Under the pieces are notes generated by a model. That model did no database searches, was not told the origin of the DNA, and saw nothing but the letters and a program-made list of their open reading frames with translations. A program made the translations under genes and the position numbers. From NCBI RefSeq assembly GCF_003815775.1, contig NZ_CP033926.1:1550001-1614000 (forward strand): a stretch of 64,000 bases of DNA, given 5' to 3'. This document shows positions 24,488 through 33,017 of the stretch, piece after piece. This DNA comes from Chryseobacterium joostei. GTDB taxonomy: Bacteria; Bacteroidota; Bacteroidia; Flavobacteriales; Weeksellaceae. Positions within the stretch are counted from its first letter, which is position 1. The number at the start of each line of letters is the position of its first letter.

Positions 24488-25222
24488 TTATTTCTTTATA
24501 ATCAGCATATTGGCAAAAGGGGTAATCTTTTTATTCTCCACGATCTTTAATCCGGAGGGTGCAATGGCATTTTTCCATTGTTTCCAGCTTAAAAAATGAA
24601 ATGCTCCGATATTAAAAAAGATAAAATTGGTAGTATCTCTAAATTGCTCTGAAACAATAATTATCCCTCCTTTCTTCAAGACTCTTTTAGCTTCCTTAAA
24701 GAACAAAACTCTTTTCTGATGGTCTAGAACTTCATGGAGAGCGGTCACGGCAAGAATTACATCCTGAGATTCGTCTTCAAATGGTAATGCCTCTACAGCT
24801 ATTTTTATTTCTTTGGGATTTGGAGGAAACGTTTTTTTAGAAACTTCAATACCGCTTTCATGTTCATGTCTGTTTCCATAAATATCACAAACCGTAAGTT
24901 TCAAATGAGGATATTTTTCTTCCAATCTCCTAGATAAAGGGTCAAAACTAGCATGAATAAGGACTGCGCTTTCAATGGTGTTCCAGTTAACAGTGTTTTC
25001 TAAATTATTCAGTTCATACAGATCGGAATTATCATAAAGCCAATAAGATGCTACCAGAGATGCTATAATATTTAAAACAATAAGACCACTCAGTCCCCAT
25101 AGCAACAGGCTAAAAACACTTGAATGAAGCTGAAATGATAATATCAAAAGAAGAATGGAGACAACAACTCCAAGCAGAATCTTTTTATAGTTGAATAGAA
25201 TAACTAATTTGGTAATTTTCAT
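24488..25222 (-). CDS. Class I SAM-dependent methyltransferase with N-terminal membrane anchor
   Basis: 244 residues. Two hydrophobic segments lie at about 13-30 and 37-60 (ILLGVVVSILLLILSF; LLLWGLSGLIVLNIIASLVASYW). The methyltransferase domain follows: VLIHASFDPLS..., then LKLTVCDIYG (motif I-II region, though the usual GxGxG is not intact), VEALPFEDESQDVILAVTALHEVLDHQKRVLFFKEAKRVLKKGGIIIVSEQFRD. It would act on the cytosolic face of the inner membrane, perhaps on a quinone or lipid (inference). It is followed closely by the HNH gene (33 bp). Confidence 0.75.
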   Translation of the reverse strand: MKITKLVILFNYKKILLGVVVSILLLILSFQLHSSVFSLLLWGLSGLIVLNIIASLVASYWLYDNSDLYELNNLENTVNWNTIESAVLIHASFDPLSRRLEEKYPHLKLTVCDIYGNRHEHESGIEVSKKTFPPNPKEIKIAVEALPFEDESQDVILAVTALHEVLDHQKRVLFFKEAKRVLKKGGIIIVSEQFRDTTNFIFFNIGAFHFLSWKQWKNAIAPSGLKIVENKKITPFANMLIIKK

Positions 25223-25289
25223 GGTAGTTTTTGTTGTCTCTTGATTTCAAATTTACAAACTTATTCTGCAATAAAATTCACTTTATTTT

Positions 25290-25336
25290 AAAAAGTACTT
25301 TCAAAAAGGTAAGTATAGAACCAAAAAGTAAGTATA
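25290..25336. repeat. Direct repeats upstream of the AhpD-like gene
   Basis: AAAAAGGTAAGTATA at 25303-25317 and AAAAAGTAAGTATA at 25323-25336, with a third partial AAAAAGTA at 25290. The spacing is 20 bp (two helical turns). They lie 48-95 bp before the start codon and look like an operator. Confidence 0.45.
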
Positions 25337-25384
25337 TGGCTTCTCAACTATTTCTGATGCAACTTTGCATAAAAATTTTTCATT

Positions 25385-25801
25385 ATGAACTATAAAGACA
25401 TCGCTAAAGAAACCATTGGGAACCTGTATAAAGCTCACACAAGCATTAGAAAATCGGGTATTGATGAAAAGCTTATTGCCTTGGCAGAACTACGTGTATC
25501 TCAAATCAACGGATGTGCGTATTGCTGTAGTTATCATGCAAAAGAATTGTCCAACTTTGGCCTTGAACAGGACATTATTAATAGGCTTCCAGGCTGGAAG
25601 CACACCAAAGTCTTCAATAATCAACAAACGCTTGTTTTAAGCTGGGCTGAAGCTATAACCAACAATACTGATAATTGGCATGAAATCAAGAAAAAACTTG
25701 TAGAACATTTTTCTGAACGGGAAATTGTAGAATTAACTGCCAGTATCACTTTAATGAGTACTTTGAATAAACTGAGGATTACGTTGGCTGAAGAAGATTA
25801 A
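25385..25801 (+). CDS. Carboxymuconolactone decarboxylase / AhpD-like protein
   Basis: 138 residues, all-helical. It has the AhpD-type redox motif NGCAYCCSYHAKEL with Cys44, Cys47 and His51, preceded by the typical ELRVSQINGC. Family members act as alkylhydroperoxidase-like antioxidants or are of unknown substrate. There is no signal peptide. It is monocistronic, with repeats upstream that may bind a thiol-sensing regulator, and a strong terminator downstream. Confidence 0.9.
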   Translation: MNYKDIAKETIGNLYKAHTSIRKSGIDEKLIALAELRVSQINGCAYCCSYHAKELSNFGLEQDIINRLPGWKHTKVFNNQQTLVLSWAEAITNNTDNWHEIKKKLVEHFSEREIVELTASITLMSTLNKLRITLAEED

Positions 25802-25803
25802 AA

Positions 25804-25837
25804 AACTAGGGCTTTCAGAAATCTGAAAGCCCTAGTT
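25804..25837. terminator. Bidirectional terminator
   Basis: Long perfect stem AACTAGGGCTTTCAGA/TCTGAAAGCCCTAGTT at 25804-25837 between convergent genes. The T-run is better on the minus strand, where it ends the E1 transcript. Confidence 0.9.
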
Positions 25838-25856
25838 GATATTATTTTAATCCTAA

Positions 25857-28289
25857 TTAGAATATCGCAGGATATTTCTGAGGATTTGTTTCATTAAACA
25901 TTGCGTAGATTTTTTCTACCATATCGTCTGTAGACGGCTTGCTGAAATAATCACCATCACTTGCATAGGCAGGTCTGTGATCATTTGCAGAGATTGTCAA
26001 CGGATCTGAATCCAGGTATCTGAAAGCTTTTTGCTTTTCAAGAATCTGCTGTAGGATAAATCCTGTTGTTCCTCCTTCCACATCTTCGTCAATCACTACT
26101 AACCTGTTAGTTTTCTTAACGCTTTCAGCAATTTCGTGAGATAAATCGAAAGGAATTAATGACTGGATATCAATAACTTCTGCAGAAATTCCTAGTTTTT
26201 CTAATTCATTAGCTGCTTCAGTTACCACTCTCCATGTAGAACCGTAAGTTACTAAGGTAACATCTTTTCCTTCTTTTGTAACTTCAATTTTACCTACAGG
26301 CACAGTGAATTCACCTAGGTTATCTGGCTGTTTTTCTTTTAATCTGTAACCGTTCAGACATTCTACAATGATTGCCGGCTCGTCTGCCTGAAGCATTGTG
26401 TTGTAGAAACCAGCTGCTTTAGTTAAACTTCTTGGAACCAATACTAAAATACCTTTTGAAAGGTTAAGAATTCCTGCCATTGGAGAACCTGAGTGCCAGA
26501 TTCCTTCTAATCTGTGACCTCTTGTTCTGATAATCAATGGAGCTTTTTGACCTCCTTTAGTTCTGTAATGTACGGTTGCCAAATCATCACTCATTCCCTG
26601 TAAACAGTAAAGAACATAATCCAGATATTGGATTTCAGCAATAGGTTTCAATCCTCTCATTGCCATACCAATCCCTTGTCCAAGAATTGTAGCTTCACGA
26701 ATTCCTGTATCGGCGATACGTAAAGCACCGTATTTTTCCTGCATTCCTTCCAATCCTTGGTTTACGTCACCGATGTTTCCGGTATCTTCACCAAAGATTA
26801 ATGTTTCAGGATATTTTTCAAAGATTTTATCAAAGTTATTTCTGATAACTACTCTTCCGTCTACATCTTCAGAACTATCAGAATATACAGGCTTGATTTC
26901 CTGAATGTTTTCAGCTTTCCACTCAGATTGAGAGTATAGGTGAGATGAGTAATTGTCTTTTTCAACTTCTGCTACCTCATTGTACTTCTGCATCAATTGA
27001 TTTCTTTCTGCAGAGTTTGTTCCTCTTGTAGCCAATAAAGCTTTTCTTGCTAAATGGAATACATCTTTCTTAGCTTTTGAAACTAATTTATTGAAATGAG
27101 TAATATAAGTTTCTACTTCAGCATTCTGTCCTTTAAGGTTTTCTACTAAAGGTAAAACTGACTGAATTAAATCCTTGATCGCGTTCTGGTAATTATCCCA
27201 AGCTGCTTTCTGCCCTGTTTTAGCTTTCTTTTTTGCTTCTTCATCAATTGCATCTAACTCTTCAGCAGTAGCAATAACTTCTTCTTTTCCTTCAATTTCG
27301 ATAGAATAGTTAAGAATCCATTCTCTGAATTTTACTAATCCATCAAACTCAGCTTCCCAAGCAAGACGTGCTTCATTTTTATATCTTTCGTGAGATCCTG
27401 ATGTAGAGTGTCCTTGAGGTTGGGTAACGTCTATTACATGAACCACTACAGGAACGCTTTCTGTTCTGGCAAAGTGCTCTGCTCTTGCATAGGCATCTAA
27501 TAATGCAGGATAATCCCAAGCCTTCACCTGAATAATCTCACATCCTTGGTTTTCTCCTTCTTTTCTCTGGAAACCGCTTAACATTTCGCTGATATCAGCT
27601 TTTGCTCTCTGGTTTTTTGTAGGAACTGAAATTCCATATCCATCATCCCAGATTGAAACGATCATAGGAACCTGAAGTGCACATGCAGCATTTAATGTTT
27701 CCCAGAAGTGACCCTCTGCTGTAGATGCATCCCCAATGGTTCCGAAAGCAATTTCATTACCTTCTTTTGAGAATTTTTCTGAACCCTCAAATTTTACACT
27801 TTTATAAATGGTAGATGCCTGAGCTAATCCTAGTAACCTTGGCATTTGACCTGCTGTAGGAGAAATATCTGAAGAAATGTTCTTCTGTGCCGTAAGATCT
27901 TTCCAGCTTCCGTCTTCATTTAAACTTCTTGTTGCGAAGTGACCGTTCATCTGTCTTCCAGCTGAAGCAGGTTCTCTTTCCACGCTTGTATCCGCATACA
28001 TCTGTGCAAAGAAACTTTCTACTGTTAAGGCATCTATTGCTAATGCAAAAGTCTGGTCTCTATAATACCCTGAACGGAAGTCTCCATTTCTGAAAACCTT
28101 CGCCATTGCAAGCTGAGGAAGCTCCTTACCATCCCCAAAAATTCCGAATTTAGCTTTTCCGGTAAGTACTTCTCTCCTTCCGAGATAAGACATTTCACGA
28201 GAAATCCTTCCTAACCTGTAATCTTCAAGTATCTGATTTTTAAAATCTTGAAAGGATATTTGCTGTGTTTCAATATAGGTTGTTTGCAT
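25857..28289 (-). CDS. Branched-chain 2-oxoacid dehydrogenase E1, alpha and beta subunits fused
   Basis: 810 residues. Residues to about 400 are the E1-alpha half: RPRAYRDQTFAL-like start, then the TPP site IGDASTAEGHFWETLNAACALQVPMIVSIWDDGYGISVP. Residues from about 465 are the E1-beta half: FDKIFEKYPETLIFGEDTGNIGDV, ADTGIREATILGQGIGMAMRGLKPIAEIQYLDY, LIIRTRGHRLEGIWHSGSPMAG, and a C-terminal transketolase-like domain ending VVIDEDVEGGTTGFI. The fused form is usual in Bacteroidota. It decarboxylates branched-chain 2-oxoacids, feeding branched fatty acid synthesis. E2 is not in the window; E3 may be lpd at 956-2344. Confidence 0.93.
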   Translation of the reverse strand: MQTTYIETQQISFQDFKNQILEDYRLGRISREMSYLGRREVLTGKAKFGIFGDGKELPQLAMAKVFRNGDFRSGYYRDQTFALAIDALTVESFFAQMYADTSVEREPASAGRQMNGHFATRSLNEDGSWKDLTAQKNISSDISPTAGQMPRLLGLAQASTIYKSVKFEGSEKFSKEGNEIAFGTIGDASTAEGHFWETLNAACALQVPMIVSIWDDGYGISVPTKNQRAKADISEMLSGFQRKEGENQGCEIIQVKAWDYPALLDAYARAEHFARTESVPVVVHVIDVTQPQGHSTSGSHERYKNEARLAWEAEFDGLVKFREWILNYSIEIEGKEEVIATAEELDAIDEEAKKKAKTGQKAAWDNYQNAIKDLIQSVLPLVENLKGQNAEVETYITHFNKLVSKAKKDVFHLARKALLATRGTNSAERNQLMQKYNEVAEVEKDNYSSHLYSQSEWKAENIQEIKPVYSDSSEDVDGRVVIRNNFDKIFEKYPETLIFGEDTGNIGDVNQGLEGMQEKYGALRIADTGIREATILGQGIGMAMRGLKPIAEIQYLDYVLYCLQGMSDDLATVHYRTKGGQKAPLIIRTRGHRLEGIWHSGSPMAGILNLSKGILVLVPRSLTKAAGFYNTMLQADEPAIIVECLNGYRLKEKQPDNLGEFTVPVGKIEVTKEGKDVTLVTYGSTWRVVTEAANELEKLGISAEVIDIQSLIPFDLSHEIAESVKKTNRLVVIDEDVEGGTTGFILQQILEKQKAFRYLDSDPLTISANDHRPAYASDGDYFSKPSTDDMVEKIYAMFNETNPQKYPAIF

Positions 28290-28424
28290 AGCTAAGTAAA
28301 AAAGTTTTTATTCTTCAAGTATTTTGCTAATATACAATTTTTAAATTAATTTTAATTTTTAATAATCTTTTTTAAAAATTTGATAATAAAAAAATTGTGC
28401 TTTATTTTGAAAAAAATTGTAAAG

Positions 28425-28718
28425 ATGGAAAAAAAATCACCTCATATACTGAACGCATCGAGTAATCTTTTAGGGTTTTCACTGATTATTATTACCTCTC
28501 TGAAAATCACCAAAATCAGCCGCAGTACATATTTAGACGAATTCGCAGGCGTTGCCTGTCTTCTTTTTGCATGCAGCTGCTTTTTTTCGTTCCTGGCTAT
28601 CAGAACGAGAAATAAAAAGCGGGAATACACGTTTGAGACTATTGCGGATTATTTATTTTTAATCGCTTTATTTTGTATAGTTCTAGCTGTTATTATTGTA
28701 ACCCTAAAAATTATTTAA
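28425..28718 (+). CDS. Small membrane protein, three predicted helices
   Basis: 97 residues from MEKKSPHILNASS (ATG at 28425); an upstream start at 28380 is less likely because it adds a Lys-rich stretch. Hydrophobic segments at about 12-28, 38-57 and 73-95 (LLGFSLIIITSLKI; FAGVACLLFACSCFFSFLAI; LFLIALFCIVLAVIIVTLKII) alternate with basic loops. No family recognised. It converges with the polyprenyl synthase gene with a 1-bp gap. Confidence 0.6.
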   Translation: MEKKSPHILNASSNLLGFSLIIITSLKITKISRSTYLDEFAGVACLLFACSCFFSFLAIRTRNKKREYTFETIADYLFLIALFCIVLAVIIVTLKII

Positions 28719-28719
28719 T

Positions 28720-29697
28720 TTAAAATTTTCGCTCAATTACATAATCCAGCATAATATGTAAAGACCTTCTTGCTTCAGAATCCGGAAATTCATTAAGAAT
28801 ATCCTTTGCTTTCTGCTGAAAATCTTTCATAATGGTAATCGCGTACTCCAAGCCACCGGAATTCTTTACAAATTCTATCAGTTCCTTTACTCTTTTGGGA
28901 TTGTTATTATAACGCTTGATGGTATCAAAATAGTATTTTCTATCCTTTTCGTTGGCAATTTTCAAGGTATGAATTAAAGGCAGTGTCATTTTCTGTTCTT
29001 TAATATCAATTCCTACAGGTTTACCAATCACATTGGAACTTAAGTAATCGAAAAGGTCATCCTTGATTTGGAAAGCCATTCCTGTATAGGTTCCAAAATC
29101 CAACATTTTTTTAGCAAGAATCTCATCTGTACTGTTGGAAAGAACTCCAATTTCACAGCACGCAGCAATTAAAGTGGCTGTTTTCTGTCGAATAATTTCA
29201 TAGTAAACATCTTCCGTTATGTCCAATTTTCTGGCTTTCTCCAATTGAAGAAGCTCTCCTTCGGACATTTCGCGGATCGTTCTTGAAATCACTCCAAGCA
29301 AGTCATAATCTTTATGGTCTGTGGACAATAAGACTGATTTTGATAAAAGATAATCTCCTACCAAAACCGCAATTTTATTCTTCCATAATGCATTAATGGA
29401 GAAAAAATTACGACGCTTAAAACTTTCATCCACCACATCATCATGTACTAATGTAGCAGTATGAATTAATTCTATCATGGAAGCTCCACGATAGGTCTTT
29501 TCGGTAACATCCCCTACCAGCTTGGCACAAAGAAATACAAACATAGGACGCATCTGTTTCCCTTTAGTAGTAACAATAAAACGAGTTACCTTGTCTAACA
29601 AAGGGACTTTACTCTGCATCGATTCATAAAACTTTTGCTCGAAAAGTTTCATTTCCTCATTAATCGGTTGCTTGATTTCTTCTACGGTATTTGCCAC
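28720..29697 (-). CDS. Polyprenyl diphosphate synthase
   Basis: 325 residues. Both aspartate-rich motifs are present: LVHDDVVDES (first DDxxD) and FQIKDDLFDYLSS (second). GKQMRPMF is the conserved region near the N-terminus, and KTATLIAACCEIG and DIKEQKMTLPLI lie in place. It extends allylic diphosphates with IPP to make the long side chain of menaquinone (the likely role in this group). Chain length cannot be told from motifs alone. Start ATG at 29695-29697. Confidence 0.93.
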   Translation of the reverse strand: MANTVEEIKQPINEEMKLFEQKFYESMQSKVPLLDKVTRFIVTTKGKQMRPMFVFLCAKLVGDVTEKTYRGASMIELIHTATLVHDDVVDESFKRRNFFSINALWKNKIAVLVGDYLLSKSVLLSTDHKDYDLLGVISRTIREMSEGELLQLEKARKLDITEDVYYEIIRQKTATLIAACCEIGVLSNSTDEILAKKMLDFGTYTGMAFQIKDDLFDYLSSNVIGKPVGIDIKEQKMTLPLIHTLKIANEKDRKYYFDTIKRYNNNPKRVKELIEFVKNSGGLEYAITIMKDFQQKAKDILNEFPDSEARRSLHIMLDYVIERKF

Positions 29698-29769
29698 AAT
29701 CTGCGAATGCTGGGTGAATAATTATTAATTCTCACAAAGATAATTTTTTTCGCTCAATTTTAAGAAAAA

Positions 29770-30648
29770 TTAATCCCTGAGTTGTTCTTTTGGAACAAAA
29801 TAAAGTGCCGGCTTTGTACTACCTAATGGAGATTTGAACTTTTCTCCGGATAGATATATTCCCATTTGGTCTACGGCAACTCCCTCAATCTGCCCAATTG
29901 ATAAGGAACTTCCCAAGTAATAATGCCTTGGTCTTTCTTTAAAGAATATTCCCGGTTCAGTTTCATTGAAAACATCTAAAAAGACTTCTGTCTTCTTGGT
30001 ATACCCTACTAAATAGAGTTTTTTCTCAAAATAGGCAGCATCGGTTACCATAAAATTCGTTTTATAGGTTTCTACTTTTGCAGCATCCTGTTTTTCATTT
30101 AATTCAGGATCTATCACATAATGCACAGTTGCTTTTGAAGCCCATTCTTTTGTGAAAAGATGAAGTTTTCCGTTGGTATAAACCATGGCCTCCGCATCAT
30201 AATCTGTATTAAAGTAGGTGGATTTATAATCAGTTTGTTCAGGATAATGAAACTTAATTTCCTTGACCTGCCCATTTTGTAGGCTGTCTCCCTGGAAAGG
30301 AACTTTATAAATGGTAAGATGTCTTCTGCTTCCATCATTGTTTCCAAAGTCTCCTATATAAAAATGAGTCCCATCATTCGTCAAGGCTTCCCAATCAGTA
30401 TTTCTGGCATTCACTTTTAAGGTTTTTATGACTTCTCCTGAGGTTTTATTGATCTCAAACAGTTCTGGAGCATTTCCACTATCATTAAAGGTGTACAATT
30501 TTCCATTAAAGAAATTCAATCCGGAAGTCTCCTGAATTTTATTATCCAAATAGTTGATTCTATATTTTTTTATTTTCAGGAAATCTGCCTGTTGAGAAAA
30601 CGCAGTTTGAAAGGCAAGAAAAGCCAATAACAGAAATGTTCTTTTCAT
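29770..30648 (-). CDS. Secreted beta-propeller-like protein
   Basis: 292 residues from MKRTFLLLAFLAFQTAFSQ (cat at 30646-30648); the longer reading from 30753 adds 35 residues with no sense. After the signal peptide, repeated motifs such as IQETSGLNFFNGKLYTFNDSGN, DWEALTNDGTHFYIGDFGNN and AEAMVYTNGKLHLFTKEW show short beta blades like those of SMP-30/SdiA-regulated or phytase-like propellers. Known relatives are usually annotated only as hypothetical. Likely periplasmic. There is a very short gap to the polyprenyl synthase gene (72 bp). Confidence 0.72.
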   Translation of the reverse strand: MKRTFLLLAFLAFQTAFSQQADFLKIKKYRINYLDNKIQETSGLNFFNGKLYTFNDSGNAPELFEINKTSGEVIKTLKVNARNTDWEALTNDGTHFYIGDFGNNDGSRRHLTIYKVPFQGDSLQNGQVKEIKFHYPEQTDYKSTYFNTDYDAEAMVYTNGKLHLFTKEWASKATVHYVIDPELNEKQDAAKVETYKTNFMVTDAAYFEKKLYLVGYTKKTEVFLDVFNETEPGIFFKERPRHYYLGSSLSIGQIEGVAVDQMGIYLSGEKFKSPLGSTKPALYFVPKEQLRD

Positions 30649-30798
30649 AGAGCAAAAATAAGGTTTTATGTTTAAATGAGACAGGATTCGGATGGAAGTT
30701 TCGAGGTAGATTATGTTTGATGATATTAGATTTGAATCAGAACAGATGTACAATTTTGCAATTCCATACTTTCTCCATTTCTAATTCCTATATAACAG

Positions 30799-30820
30799 AA
30801 AAACGAGCTAAAAAGCCCGT
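30799..30820 (-). terminator. Terminator of the sterol desaturase gene
   Basis: Minus-strand hairpin ACGGGCT/AGCTCGT (one mismatch) followed by TTTTTC, 36 bp after the stop codon. Confidence 0.6.
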
Positions 30821-30855
30821 CTCTCCTATAGATTTTATTGATTTTCATTTTTTGA

Positions 30856-31806
30856 TTAAGCAGTCTTTTGCTCTTTCTGATTTTTCTCTTGTTCTTTTCT
30901 CGCCTGTTTTTCAAAGTATTCTTTCTGATATTGTCTTACCGTCTTCCCGGTACCATCATGCCTCCATCCCGGAGAATTGAAAATATAGTTGACTCTATCA
31001 GTAAACTTTAGTCCAGGTTGCTTAATATCTTTCCAGATCTTTCTCCATTCGTAAAAAAGAACTGTATCCGGTCTATTGTCAGGCATTTTTGGATAGATAC
31101 CATATTTCACAGGAATATTGGGGTCTTCTTTTTGGAAAGTACCAAACATTTTATCCCAGATAATCAGACACATACCCATATTTTTATCCAGATACTTAAT
31201 GTTACAAGCATGATGTACACGGTGGTGAGAGGGGGTTACTAAAACATATTCTAAAACTCCCATGCTCTTCACAGTTTGTGTATGCACCCATGTTCCATAT
31301 ACCTGCCCTATGGCATAAGCAACCATAATGTGCCAAGGACTAAATCCTAAAAATGCCAATGGAGAAAAGTAGAGATATCTGTAAAGCGGCTGTAGTACCG
31401 GACTTCTGAATCCTGTTGTAATGTTAAAGTATTCTGAGCTATGGTGTGTAATATGAACTGCCCAAAATGCTCTGGAACGGTGATCAACATAATGCAAAAC
31501 ATAGTAGGCAAAATCTGTAATAACAAAACAAGCCAGCAGATACCAAATACTAAGATCCCATGAAAAAAGTTTGTGATTGTAAAAGAAAAACATCACCCCC
31601 ATGGCAAACGTCTTCATGATAAGGTCAAGACCAAAGTTCATCAACGCCAGATAAACGTTTGTTGCAAGATCTTTTCCACTATATAATTTCGCCTCTGAAA
31701 CGTGGCTGTAAATCATTTCAGCTAAAATAACAGCCGCAAATAATGGAACTGACCATGCATATACATGTTCTAAACCATTCTCGCTCATTAAACTCTCCAT
31801 CATCAC
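30856..31806 (-). CDS. Sterol desaturase / fatty acid hydroxylase family protein
   Basis: 316 residues. Di-iron histidine clusters fit the superfamily: HYVDHRSR, HITHHSSEYFN, and SHHRVHHACN. Several transmembrane segments (VPLFAAVILAEMIYS; LLACFVITDFAYYVL; LAFLGFSPWHIMVAYAIGQVYG) surround them. The C-terminal ~50 residues are very Lys/Gln/Glu-rich. The bacterial substrate is unclear; candidates are fatty acyl chains, hopanoids or carotenoids. Several Met codons lie at the N-terminus, so the exact start is uncertain by 1-6 codons. Confidence 0.88.
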   Translation of the reverse strand: MMMESLMSENGLEHVYAWSVPLFAAVILAEMIYSHVSEAKLYSGKDLATNVYLALMNFGLDLIMKTFAMGVMFFFYNHKLFSWDLSIWYLLACFVITDFAYYVLHYVDHRSRAFWAVHITHHSSEYFNITTGFRSPVLQPLYRYLYFSPLAFLGFSPWHIMVAYAIGQVYGTWVHTQTVKSMGVLEYVLVTPSHHRVHHACNIKYLDKNMGMCLIIWDKMFGTFQKEDPNIPVKYGIYPKMPDNRPDTVLFYEWRKIWKDIKQPGLKFTDRVNYIFNSPGWRHDGTGKTVRQYQKEYFEKQARKEQEKNQKEQKTA

Positions 31807-31876
31807 AAAAAAATTTGTGCAAAGGTAGGGTTTTCAGCCATCTTCTAACGAAAGCTTAGGTCTTTTTAAGGAAATT

Positions 31877-32911
31877 TTAATCGGTGGCTTTGTTTGCTAA
31901 TTGCCCGCAAGCAGCATCAATATCTCCTCCTCGGCTTCTTCTTACCATTACTGTAATTCCTGCATTTTCAAGCTGTCGGATATAATTTTCTTCTGCCTGT
32001 TTGTTGCACTGGTCATACTTTCCATCCCCAATCGGGTTGTATTGAATAAGGTTTACCTTGGAAGGAACCTGTTTGCAGTATTTTATTAAAGCCTTAATAT
32101 CTTCATCCCCATCATTAATTCCTTTCCATACACAGTATTCAAAAGTAATCACTGAACCGGTTTTCTGATACCAGTACTGAAGTGATTCCATGATGTCTGT
32201 TAACGGAAATTTATCTGAGAAAGGCATGATTTCATTACGCTTTACTTCGATGGCTGAGTGAAGGGACAATGCCAGTTTCACACGCAATTCATCATCAGCA
32301 AGCATTTTAATCATTTTTGGAATTCCGGATGTAGAAACGGTAATTCTTCTTGGAGACATTCCCAAGCCCTCTGGTTGGGTAATTTTCCTAATCGCTTCCA
32401 CTACATTTTTGTAGTTCATCATTGGTTCTCCCATTCCCATGAATACGATATTGGAAAGCGGTCTGTCAAAATACATTCTGCTCTGGCTGTCAATAAGTGC
32501 CACCTGGTCTACAATTTCAGCAACCTCAAGGTTTCTCATCCTTTTCAGTCTTGCTGTAGCACAGAATTCGCAGTTTAATGAGCAGCCTACCTGTGAAGAT
32601 ACACAAGCAGTAGTTCTTGTTTCTGTTGGAATAAGAACTGATTCTACTAACAGTCCGTCGTGAAGCTTCACCCCATTTTTAATGGTTCCGTCAGAACTTT
32701 TTTGAAGAAGATCTACAGAAACGGGGTTAATGGTATACTCTTCAGCAATTCTTTCACGAAGAGATTTCGAAAGATTCGTCATTTCATCAATCGAATGGAG
32801 GTTTTTACTCCATAGCCAGTCATAGACCTGTTTCGCACGAAACGGCTTTTCTCCTAAAGATACAAAGTAATCTTTAAGCTGATCTAGAGATAATATACGG
32901 ATATCTTTCAT
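31877..32911 (-). CDS. rlmN: 23S rRNA (adenine-2503-C2)-methyltransferase / tRNA A37 methyltransferase RlmN
   Basis: 344 residues. Radical-SAM motif GCSLNCEFCATA holds the three cysteines for the [4Fe-4S] cluster; FMGMGEPMMNY and the C-terminal AACGQL (methylated Cys) are present. N-terminal LKDYFVSLGEKPFRAKQVYDWLW is the typical RlmN domain. Length is normal. It methylates A2503 of 23S rRNA and A37 of some tRNAs. Start ATG at 32909-32911. Confidence 0.97.
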   Translation of the reverse strand: MKDIRILSLDQLKDYFVSLGEKPFRAKQVYDWLWSKNLHSIDEMTNLSKSLRERIAEEYTINPVSVDLLQKSSDGTIKNGVKLHDGLLVESVLIPTETRTTACVSSQVGCSLNCEFCATARLKRMRNLEVAEIVDQVALIDSQSRMYFDRPLSNIVFMGMGEPMMNYKNVVEAIRKITQPEGLGMSPRRITVSTSGIPKMIKMLADDELRVKLALSLHSAIEVKRNEIMPFSDKFPLTDIMESLQYWYQKTGSVITFEYCVWKGINDGDEDIKALIKYCKQVPSKVNLIQYNPIGDGKYDQCNKQAEENYIRQLENAGITVMVRRSRGGDIDAACGQLANKATD

Positions 32912-32929
32912 TTATTGTAAAAGTATAAT

Positions 32930-33005
32930 GTAAAATGTACAAAGTAATAAAACGACGTATTTATTATATTAATTAAAAAATACATTGTACTTTGTACATT
33001 CTACA
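32930..33005. repeat. Long inverted repeat between rlmN and queA
   Basis: AATGTACAAAGTA occurs near 32936-32948 and its reverse complement TACTTTGTACATT near 32988-33000, separated by about 40 AT-rich bases. The flanks (AATGTAAAATGTACA and GTACATTCTACAT) carry further TGTA units. It may act as a processing or termination signal, or it may be a small dispersed palindromic element. Confidence 0.5.
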
Positions 33006-33017
33006 TCAATACATAAT

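Noticed and set aside
23720..25801. Defence island around the HNH gene
   Set aside because: Neighbours are a small-molecule type methyltransferase, an AhpD-like protein and a HxlR regulator, none typical of defence islands.
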